Part shown: positions 17,388 to 24,233 of the stretch, piece by piece
How the letters are laid out: every line of letters starts with the position of its first letter
How positions within the stretch are numbered: position 1 is the first letter of the stretch
NCBI GenBank assembly: GCA_017526785.1
Contig: JAFXQV010000037.1
Coordinates: 1 to 40,541, forward strand
Direction of reading: 5' to 3'
Source: Oscillibacter sp.
Lineage (GTDB): Bacteria > Bacillota > Clostridia > Oscillospirales > Oscillospiraceae
DNA length: 40,541 nucleotides
Translations under genes and position numbers: made by a program
The notes under the pieces: generated by a model
Database searches by the model: none
Told to the model about the DNA's origin: nothing
The model's input: only the letters and a program-made list of their open reading frames with translations

Positions 17388-18590
17388 TTAATCATCCGAC
17401 CCCGGCGTGTCGTCGTCCTCGTCGAAGCTCTCCCGCCCAAGGGCGGCGATTTGGGTTTGTCCGGCCTGTCCGTACTGGTAGAGCTGGTCGAAAAACTCAA
17501 TGGCACCGCGGATTTTTGTCCGTAACAGATATCCTCCCGCCTCGGTCGCCTCGTAGACAGCCTCCGGGGAGACATCCGGCCGCCAGTCGTAGGCGCGGCC
17601 GTGAAAGTCCTGAATGTTCCGGAGGATGCCTATTGTCTCCGTCTTGTTGAGCGGCGCCAGTTCCGGGGCGTTCAGCATGGTTTGAAGCGTGGACTGGGCG
17701 GCGCGGAGGGATTCCGGGTCGTCGGAAAAGGCACTCTGCACATTGTCGAACTCGTGCTTTTTATCAATGACATCTTCCGCGAAGGACGAACTCAGGGCAA
17801 AGAGGGAAAATACCTTTTCCATACGGGCGGAGGGGTGTAAAAAGCACTGCATTTCCCGGTAACTCTTGGCGCGGGCGCGTTTGCCCATGCGCCCGACAAG
17901 CTCCGCCTCGTCAAACAGAATGACCCAGCCCTCACAGCCCAGCAGGCGGAACAGGTGACTGACAAAGGCGAAATAGTCCATCCAGTGGCGGCTTTTACTG
18001 AAAGTCTGATTGAACTTTGCCGACTTCCCGGTAATGCGCCGATAACTGCGCTTGATAAGCGCCCCGGAGACAAAATCCCCCTCCAAATCCGCCAAAAACA
18101 GGTTTCGCTCCTCGTCGTCCTGCGTACCCAGCAGAGCGTACAGAAGATAATAGAGCTTGTCTGTTTCCAGTTCCCGGGCGGCGTAGGCCAGCAAATCCCC
18201 GGCCGCACTGCTTCCGGCGCTGATGTCCTCCAGACGGGCGCGGAAACCGGGCTGTCCGGCGTTGGGCAGATACGTTCCCGCCATCAGCTTGCGGTAAAGC
18301 AGCCACGGCTTGTCCACGGGCGTTTCCTTGCCGAGAGAGACAAAGGACACGGCCATATTGGCCTCGAAAGCCATATTGAATGCCGTGTTGAGCAAATGCG
18401 TTTTCCCCTCGCCGTAGCGGCCAGTGATAATCATGCCGTCGGAGTGTCCGGTCTCCCGCACGGCGGCCATGCGCTCCCGGAGTTTTCTGGTCAGCGCCGG
18501 GCGCGCCTCTGAAAAATACTCGCCCACCGCCCGGGAGGGTACGCCGGAGCGCAACGCCTCAATGACGTGCAGGGCGTTGAAGTCAGACAT
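17388..18590 (-). CDS. P-loop ATPase, BREX BrxC/BrxD-like (DUF2791 type)
   Basis: A 400-aa predicted ATPase, third gene of a three-gene operon. Walker A is GRYGEGKT (57-64) and Walker B WVILFDEAE (222-230). The N-terminal HVIEALRSGVPSRAVGEYF and the DEAEL form of Walker B resemble the ATPases BrxD/BrxC of BREX phage-defence systems (DUF2791). The C-terminus is very acidic (EDDDTPGSDD). I chose ATG 18590, behind GGGGGGA and overlapping the upstream stop by 8 bp; the frame extends to 18713 only as overlap. None of PglX methylase, PglZ, BrxL or a Lon-like BREX partner is adjacent. The role, defence or other, is inference; the ATPase assignment is firm. Confidence 0.75.
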   Translation of the reverse strand: MSDFNALHVIEALRSGVPSRAVGEYFSEARPALTRKLRERMAAVRETGHSDGMIITGRYGEGKTHLLNTAFNMAFEANMAVSFVSLGKETPVDKPWLLYRKLMAGTYLPNAGQPGFRARLEDISAGSSAAGDLLAYAARELETDKLYYLLYALLGTQDDEERNLFLADLEGDFVSGALIKRSYRRITGKSAKFNQTFSKSRHWMDYFAFVSHLFRLLGCEGWVILFDEAELVGRMGKRARAKSYREMQCFLHPSARMEKVFSLFALSSSFAEDVIDKKHEFDNVQSAFSDDPESLRAAQSTLQTMLNAPELAPLNKTETIGILRNIQDFHGRAYDWRPDVSPEAVYEATEAGGYLLRTKIRGAIEFFDQLYQYGQAGQTQIAALGRESFDEDDDTPGSDD

Positions 18591-19803
18591 TCGCCGTCCC
18601 CCCTTCCAACATCGCGCGGTTGATGAGATAAGGCAGTCCCAGACTGCCGAAGCGCGAGCGTTCCGCCACATCCCGCACCGCTTCCGCGTCCAAGGGTGCC
18701 GCGTCCACGCCAAGACGGCGCAGTGCGTCGGACAGACGCCGGGACATGTTCAGTAACGCGGCCTCGTCGTAGGCCTCATCGGCGTAACGGTCCATGTCGA
18801 TGATGTCCGCGAAGCGGTTGAAGCGCGTGCTGACCACCTCGTTTTGAATGCGAAGCCACAGAGCCTGATAGGATTTCAGCCCGTAACTGTCATTGTCCAT
18901 GAGTTCCCGGTCGAAGCACAGAAGAAAGAGAATGTGCCGCATGCTGTCAATGTCGTCGATGAGCTGGCGGATACTCTCGTAACTGTCCTCGCGGCGGAGC
19001 TTTGTGTAGCGTCGGGGACTGTCGGCGGCGCGGTCGAGCAGGGTTTCCATGTCGTCGATAGTCACAAGGAGTCCGGGGCGGCCGCTGAGCCGCACAAGCT
19101 CCGAGAGAGAGCGCAACAAATGCCGGGCGTTGTAGCGGGTGATTCCCGACGGGGACAGCCCCAGCGCCCGCAGTTGGGAGAGCTTCACGCCCTTGTCCCC
19201 CCGCAGATAGGCCAGCAGGAGTTCCCGGTTTGACGGCTCCAGCACCGGGTGTCCCAGAACGGCTCCGGTGAGCAGGGAACAGCAGGCGGCGAAGCAGTTG
19301 TCCAGCAGGGGATTCCGGGTAAAGCAACGCCGCAGAGCCGCGCGGATTTCCCCTTTCGACAAAGCGTCGCCCTCGCCCTGTTCCGTGAGGTAGTCCATGA
19401 AGTTTCTGCCGTCCCCGACGGCCGCCGGGTCATAGCCCAGTTCCTGGATGATTTGCCGGGCGCAGTCGGACAGAAGCCGCTCAAAGCCGCACTGGCGGAA
19501 AATTTCCAGATACACTTCCCGGAAATCGTGCAGCCAGACATCCCGCGCCGAAAAACTCACGCACAGATAGCCCATGTCTTCCGCCCGGTTCCGCAGGCGG
19601 CGGGCAAGGTGGGTTTTCCCGCTTCCGGGGCGTCCGGTGATAAACTTAATCTTACTCCCGCCGAAGGGGATGTAATTCTCTAAATAGTGGAGCGCTATAA
19701 AATCTTCCAGCGAATCCAGACCGACACTGATTTCCGCCAGCGTCCCGGCGTCGGCCGGGACTTTCCCCAGCCGCAGACACTCCGCGTCCTTTGAGTAGCC
19801 CAT
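18583..19803 (-). CDS. second P-loop ATPase of the operon, BrxC/BrxD-like
   Basis: A 406-aa predicted ATPase. Walker A GRPGSGKT falls at residues 57-64, the same offset as in its downstream partner, and Walker B is LLVTIDD (245-251). The segment GGSKIKFITGRPGSGKTHLARRL, then GYLCVSFSARDVWLHDFREVY, follows the pattern of DUF2791 ATPases (Walker A, then a short helix, strand and leucine-rich helix). Cys-rich section CFAACC (~170-175) is of unknown meaning. The ATG at 19803 overlaps the preceding TGA (TGATG) and has GAGG seven bases upstream, so translation is coupled. The two ATPases are distant paralogues and may form a hetero-oligomer; that is inference. Confidence 0.7.
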   Translation of the reverse strand: MGYSKDAECLRLGKVPADAGTLAEISVGLDSLEDFIALHYLENYIPFGGSKIKFITGRPGSGKTHLARRLRNRAEDMGYLCVSFSARDVWLHDFREVYLEIFRQCGFERLLSDCARQIIQELGYDPAAVGDGRNFMDYLTEQGEGDALSKGEIRAALRRCFTRNPLLDNCFAACCSLLTGAVLGHPVLEPSNRELLLAYLRGDKGVKLSQLRALGLSPSGITRYNARHLLRSLSELVRLSGRPGLLVTIDDMETLLDRAADSPRRYTKLRREDSYESIRQLIDDIDSMRHILFLLCFDRELMDNDSYGLKSYQALWLRIQNEVVSTRFNRFADIIDMDRYADEAYDEAALLNMSRRLSDALRRLGVDAAPLDAEAVRDVAERSRFGSLGLPYLINRAMLEGGTANV

Positions 19804-20585
19804 CACGCTTCCTCACTCTGAAGCGGGCGCAGGGCGCTGATGAAGGATTCCACGCCGTTGCGGCTCAAAACACGAATCCCGCTGCCCTCCCGGCTGGTGC
19901 TGAACGTGTAACGCCGACCGTCTTTCGTAATCCAGCTCTCGGGGCCTTTCTCGTACAGCCGGGCAAGGTCGAAGGCGTAAGAGAGCATATCGTAGTCCTT
20001 TCTGGCGCGCGCCGTGGGTGCCAGACATTTATAGATTTTGGTCAGCGACTGCGCGCTTCCCTCGCGGGCGTTCGCGCGCAGACAGGCCACGGTATAGGCG
20101 TCCGCCAATTCCCCCATAAACGCGCTCTCCCGGAAAGGCGCGGCGTAAAGCCGCTCCTGCCTCTGCCGGATGGTCTCCGCCACATAGTCCGGGCGGCAAC
20201 TGGGCAGTTTTTTCTTATCCAGATAGACTTCCCCGCCGTCGGCAAGGATGCGGAGCTTGAAGGGGAACATTTCGTACACGCCCTTTTCCCCCTTGACATC
20301 AATGCCCTTTCCGGCGCAGGCCGCCAAGAGTTCCCGTGAAAAATCCCCGTCCGCGAGATAGGCACCCACGTCGAAGCCATCCAGCGTTTCCCGCGCCCCG
20401 GCTATGCGCTGGCGCAACTGTTCTTGTGCTTCCTCCAAAGCGGTCAGGTTTTTGCGCAGTTCGGCCAGATTGCCTGTTTCGGTATTTTTCTGCGCGGCCT
20501 TTTGCAGTCTGGCCACCGCGCCGGCGCTGTCCCGCAGACCCTTTTCCCACGGCTGTAACGCCTCGTATAATGCCTCATAGCCCAT
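19803..20585 (-). CDS. unknown protein with N-terminal coiled coil, first gene of the ATPase operon
   Basis: I do not recognise this 260-aa protein. Residues ~15-75 are rich in Ala, Glu, Gln and Leu in a heptad-like pattern, a likely coiled coil. A mixed alpha/beta section follows (VYEMFPFKLRILADGGEVYLDKKKL, residues ~105-130), then helices with ADAYTVACLRANAREG, and a C-terminal beta-like stretch (DGRRYTFSTSREGSGIRVLS). No catalytic motif, signal peptide or membrane segment is visible. The start ATG 20585 is supported by the promoter: the -10 element lies at 20628-20633, so the longer frame up to 20639 cannot be fully transcribed. Its place ahead of two ATPases suggests an adaptor or substrate-recognition subunit. 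Confidence 0.65.
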   Translation of the reverse strand: MGYEALYEALQPWEKGLRDSAGAVARLQKAAQKNTETGNLAELRKNLTALEEAQEQLRQRIAGARETLDGFDVGAYLADGDFSRELLAACAGKGIDVKGEKGVYEMFPFKLRILADGGEVYLDKKKLPSCRPDYVAETIRQRQERLYAAPFRESAFMGELADAYTVACLRANAREGSAQSLTKIYKCLAPTARARKDYDMLSYAFDLARLYEKGPESWITKDGRRYTFSTSREGSGIRVLSRNGVESFISALRPLQSEEA

Positions 20586-20627
20586 TGTGTGAATACCGCC
20601 TTTCGTCGTCGTTTGTATTTCGTGGAA

Positions 20628-20656
20628 ATTATAGCCCATTCGGCCGCCTCTGGCAA
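20628..20656 (-). promoter_or_regulatory. strong promoter of the three-gene ATPase operon
   Basis: On the minus strand TTGCCA (20656-20651), a 17-bp spacer and TATAAT (20633-20628), with a predicted start near 20621. It shows that the operon is transcribed on its own. Confidence 0.85.
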
Positions 20657-20934
20657 GAGTTTTCTTGCAATGATAAAATCAGCGGATTCCGCGCCGATTG
20701 GTCAAATTGACGAAAAAAGCCCTTGTTCTGGAGAAATTCTTCACGGAGTTGTTGACAGCATAAAAAACCACACAATTCCATAAAAACGTGACATTACCCC
20801 ATACAACAAAATTCTATGTTGCGATAAACTGTGAAAAGCGCGTCCTGTATCCCCGCGACGGGGTGACATTCGCGGCGCGTCCGTGCGGGTGCTGACGCCA
20901 ACAGTCAACGATATATTTATAAGGAGGAAGATAA
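20657..20934. other. intergenic region between divergent operons
   Basis: This AT-richer stretch separates the ATPase operon (-) from the sugar importer (+). A TTGACA lies at 20752-20757, but no good -10 stands 17 bp after it, so the importer promoter is unresolved. Near the importer gene AAGGAGGAAG (20921-20930) is a clear ribosome binding site. No ORF is supported. Confidence 0.5.
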
Positions 20935-22275
20935 ATGAACACCCGGAAGTTTCTTGCTCTTGTAATGGCGCTGATTATGGCGGCGTCGCTGGCCGCCTGC
21001 GGCGGTGGCGGCGGCGCTCCGTCCGGCGGCGACGCCTCTAATAACGCTGGCGGCGGTAGTTCCTCCGCCGGGCTTCAGGTCGCTATCTGGGACAATAACC
21101 AGCTCGCCGGACTGAAAGAAATCGCTGACGCGTGGTCGGCCGAGTCCGGCGTCCCCGTCACGATTAACGTCATTACGTGGGACAGCTACTGGACACTCCT
21201 CAGCTCCGGCGCGTCCGGCGGCACCATGCCCGACGTGTTCTGGATGCACTCCAACACCGCCCAGATGTACATGGAAAACGACCTGCTCCTCAATCTCGAC
21301 AGTTACATTGAGAATGACGAGAGTATCAGCCTTGACAACTACTACCCGGGCATTGTCAGCCTGTACAGCTCCAACGGCTCCCAGTACGCGATTCCCAAAG
21401 ACCATGACACTATCGCCCTGCTCTACAATCAGGCGCTGTTCGACAAGTACGGCGTGGAAGCCCCCACGGACGATTGGAGTTGGGATGACGTTTACGAGGC
21501 CGCGAAAGCCATTACAGAGGCAGGTTCCGCCGAAAACGTGTACGGCTTCGCTATGAACACGTCCAACAATCAGGACGGATGGTATAACCTCGTGTACGAT
21601 TACGGCGCTCAGGTCATCACCGACGACCACAAGGGTACGACTATCGGCTCCGCCGAGGGCAAGGCCGGCATGGAGATGATGCGCAAGATTCTGACAGTCG
21701 CCGCGCCTCAGCCCGTCGTCGCCGAAACGGGTACCGATTCCCTGTTTATGTCCAACCTCTGCGCCATGATTACGCAAGGCTCTTGGATGATTAACGCCTT
21801 CTACACCGCCGACGGCCACGACAATTACAAGTGGGCGCTCATGCCCTACGGCGACGCCAACGGTAACGGCCAGTGTGACCCCGGCGAGCGTCAGTCGTCC
21901 TACAACGGCCTTGGCTGGGCGGCCTCCGCTTCCACGTCCAACCCCGACGCCGCCTACAGCCTGATTTCCTACTTCTGCAACGAGGCCGGGCAGAAGAAGC
22001 AGGCCGAACTCGGCGTGACCATGGCGGCTATCCCCGGCATTTCCGACGCGTTCAGCGCGGCGTTCCCCGGAATGGACGTTTCCGCGTTCAACCGCATTGA
22101 AGAAGAGGGGACGCTGTTCTTCCGCCCCTACACCCGCAACACCACCGTGTGGGAGGACAAGATTCAGCAGGACGCCTTCCTTGCGGCGTGGCTCAACCCC
22201 GCCGACGAGGCCTTGATGGCGACCGCGTGCGACAACGCGCAGTCGATTATTGACGCCGCAATCGCCGCCGAGTAA
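20935..22275 (+). CDS. carbohydrate ABC transporter, substrate-binding lipoprotein
   Basis: A 446-aa extracellular solute-binding protein of family 1. The signal peptide ends in lipobox LAAC (Cys22), followed by a Gly/Ser-rich flexible linker (~23-46). The fold then starts with LQVAIWDNNQLAGLKEIADAWSAESGVPVTINVI. Typical pieces are GTMPDVFWMHSN, PKDHDTIALLYNQALFDKYGVEAPTDDWSWDDVYEAAK and MITQGSWMI. The ligand is probably an oligosaccharide. It is the first gene of a three-gene importer. Confidence 0.93.
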   Translation: MNTRKFLALVMALIMAASLAACGGGGGAPSGGDASNNAGGGSSSAGLQVAIWDNNQLAGLKEIADAWSAESGVPVTINVITWDSYWTLLSSGASGGTMPDVFWMHSNTAQMYMENDLLLNLDSYIENDESISLDNYYPGIVSLYSSNGSQYAIPKDHDTIALLYNQALFDKYGVEAPTDDWSWDDVYEAAKAITEAGSAENVYGFAMNTSNNQDGWYNLVYDYGAQVITDDHKGTTIGSAEGKAGMEMMRKILTVAAPQPVVAETGTDSLFMSNLCAMITQGSWMINAFYTADGHDNYKWALMPYGDANGNGQCDPGERQSSYNGLGWAASASTSNPDAAYSLISYFCNEAGQKKQAELGVTMAAIPGISDAFSAAFPGMDVSAFNRIEEEGTLFFRPYTRNTTVWEDKIQQDAFLAAWLNPADEALMATACDNAQSIIDAAIAAE

Positions 22276-22316
22276 CGCAACCGCTCCGGGCGGCTGTCAA
22301 TGCCGCCGTTTGATGT

Positions 22317-22353
22317 GCGGACGGGTCGCGCCGCGAAAGTCAGACCCGCCCGC
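22317..22353 (+). other. hairpin between binding-protein gene and permease genes
   Basis: GCGGACGGGTC (22317-22327) pairs with GACCCGCCCGC (22343-22353) with one A/C mismatch. No T-run follows. Such stem-loops often protect the upstream binding-protein message so that it accumulates above the permease message. Confidence 0.55.
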
Positions 22354-22409
22354 GCTGTCGCTTCTCAATGGTGTATGGTAGATACATAGCTGTGAAGGAG
22401 GAGTGCAAC

Positions 22410-23294
22410 TTGAAAAAAATGACGGCCGCCGAGAAAAACGCGGCAATCTGGGCGTGGGCGTTCATCACGCCGACCATGCTGGGGTTGATTGTGCTGAACT
22501 TCTACCCCATTTTCAACACCGTGTGGCAGTCGCTATGCAAGACCGGAGACTTCGGGCGCGGTAACACCTTTGTGGGACTTGCCAACTACGTTACGGTTCT
22601 GCAACAGTCCGAGACGTGGCAATCCCTGTGGAATACGGTTAAGTACGCGCTGATTGAGGTGCCGTTCGGCGTCGTGATTGCGCTGGTGCTGGCCGTGTTC
22701 CTGAACAAGAAACTGGCCGGAACGTCCGCCTACCGGACAATCTTCTTCCTGCCGATGGTCTGCGCCCCCGCCGCCGTCGCCATGGTCTGGCGCTGGCTCT
22801 ACAATCAGCAGTTCGGGCTTCTCAACAACATCTTCCATGCCAAAGTGGGCTGGATTAATGACCCCAAAATCGCGTGGGTGTCCATTGGCATTATCGGCGT
22901 GTGGTCGATTATCGGCTACAACATGGTGCTGTTCATCTCCGGCCTGCAGGAAATCCCCCACGACTACTACGAGGCCGCCGACATTGACGGCGCGACCGGA
23001 ATCCGGCAGTTCTTCTACATCACAATCCCCCTGCTCAGCCCCACGACGTTCTTTATTGTCCAGACCCGCTTAATCGGCGCGCTGACGGTGTTCGACCTGA
23101 TGTTTATGGTCATGGACAAGACGAACCAAGCCTTGAAACAGGTTCAGTCCGTGGTGTACCTGTTCTACCAGTACGCGTTCACGAACGGGAACCGGGGCTA
23201 CGGCGCGACACTCGTCATGGTTCTTCTCGTCTTTATTCTCATCATCACGTTCATTATGCAGAAGGCCGAGAAGAAACTGGTATTCTACAATTAA
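22410..23294 (+). CDS. carbohydrate ABC transporter permease, MalF/UgpA type
   Basis: A 294-aa inner-membrane protein with about six transmembrane helices. The cytoplasmic EAA loop that docks the ATPase reads EAADIDGATGIRQFFYITIPLLSP. The N-terminus WAFITPTMLGLIVLNFYPIFNTVWQS is typical of the first permease of such importers. I chose TTG 22410 (LKKMTAAEKN), eight bases behind AAGGAGGAG; a longer frame to 22368 starts before the ribosome binding site, and ATG 22419 is an alternative. Confidence 0.93.
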   Translation: MKKMTAAEKNAAIWAWAFITPTMLGLIVLNFYPIFNTVWQSLCKTGDFGRGNTFVGLANYVTVLQQSETWQSLWNTVKYALIEVPFGVVIALVLAVFLNKKLAGTSAYRTIFFLPMVCAPAAVAMVWRWLYNQQFGLLNNIFHAKVGWINDPKIAWVSIGIIGVWSIIGYNMVLFISGLQEIPHDYYEAADIDGATGIRQFFYITIPLLSPTTFFIVQTRLIGALTVFDLMFMVMDKTNQALKQVQSVVYLFYQYAFTNGNRGYGATLVMVLLVFILIITFIMQKAEKKLVFYN

Positions 23295-23312
23295 AGGGAG
23301 GGGGACTGCGTT

Positions 23313-24155
23313 ATGGAAAGCGCGCGCGCAAGAGACCGCATGAATAAAATCATCATGTACGTCATTCTCACCGTCATGGCGTTTATCATGATTGTTCCGT
23401 TCGCGTGGATGGTGCTGACGGCGGTCAAGACCAATCAGGAGGCCATTTCCGTTGACCCGTTCTACATCTTCCCCGCCCACGGCTGGCACTGGGAGAACTT
23501 CGCCACGGTCTGGACTTCCTACAACTTCCTCATTCTCTACAAAAACACGCTGTTGATGATTTTCTTCCGCGTGGTGTGCGCCTGTCTGACCGCCACAATG
23601 GCGGGTTACGCGTTCGGGCGGCTCAAATTCCCCGGCAAGACGTTTATGTTCTCTCTGGTACTCATCCAGATGATGGTACCCGGACAGATTTTCATCATCC
23701 CGCAGTATCTGATGGTGTCCAAGATGGGCATGCTCAACACGACTTTCGGCCTTGTCTTTCCGGGCATTGTGACGGCGTTTGGGACATACCTGTTAAAGAC
23801 GGGCTATCAGGGGCTGCCCCGTGACCTCGAAGAGGCCGCCAGTATTGACGGGTGCAATATCGGCCAACAGTTCCTGTTGATTATGATGCCGCTGACCCGT
23901 TCCTCGATGGTGTCACTGGGAATCTTTACGGCCGTGTTCGCGTTCAAGGACTTAATGTGGCCTATGATTGTCAACACGAACGCGCTGACAACCACGCTTT
24001 CGGCGGCGCTCTCCAAGATGGTCGGGCAGTATTCCAGCGACTACCCCGCCATGATGGCCGCCGCGACACTCGCCATACTGCCCATGGTCGTCATTTACGT
24101 GATTTTCCAAAAGCAGTTCGTGGAAGGTATCGCCACATCCGGCGGCAAGCTGTAA
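23313..24155 (+). CDS. carbohydrate ABC transporter permease, MalG/UgpE type
   Basis: A 280-aa inner-membrane protein with six predicted helices and the EAA loop EEAASIDGCNIGQQFLLIMMPLTR. Other family marks are IVPFAWMVLTAVKT, YAFGRLKFPGK and PGQIFIIPQYLMV. The ribosome binding site is AGGGAGGGGG. No nucleotide-binding subunit gene follows, so the importer must use an ATPase encoded elsewhere (a shared MsmX/UgpC-like ATPase is the usual solution). Confidence 0.94.
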   Translation: MESARARDRMNKIIMYVILTVMAFIMIVPFAWMVLTAVKTNQEAISVDPFYIFPAHGWHWENFATVWTSYNFLILYKNTLLMIFFRVVCACLTATMAGYAFGRLKFPGKTFMFSLVLIQMMVPGQIFIIPQYLMVSKMGMLNTTFGLVFPGIVTAFGTYLLKTGYQGLPRDLEEAASIDGCNIGQQFLLIMMPLTRSSMVSLGIFTAVFAFKDLMWPMIVNTNALTTTLSAALSKMVGQYSSDYPAMMAAATLAILPMVVIYVIFQKQFVEGIATSGGKL

Positions 24156-24190
24156 GCGTCCCTGTTCCACGAATGCCGTATCAATCGCAA

Positions 24191-24229
24191 CGCGTCCGGC
24201 TCCTCACGGGGTCGGACGCGCTGATTTTG
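24191..24229. terminator. bidirectional terminator after the importer operon
   Basis: CGCGTCCG (24191-24198) pairs with CGGACGCG (24213-24220). GATTTTGTT follows on the + strand. The gene on the other side ends at 24234, so the hairpin serves both convergent units. Confidence 0.75.
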
Positions 24230-24233
24230 TTCG

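Noticed and set aside
17301-17525. 74-aa plus-strand frame near the end of the ATPase operon
   Set aside because: It overlaps the terminator hairpin and the 3' end of the ATPase gene, and has no ribosome binding site.
17388-20585. A complete BREX system
   Set aside because: Methylase, alkaline-phosphatase-like PglZ and other BREX components are absent within the window, so only a BrxC/BrxD-like relationship is claimed.
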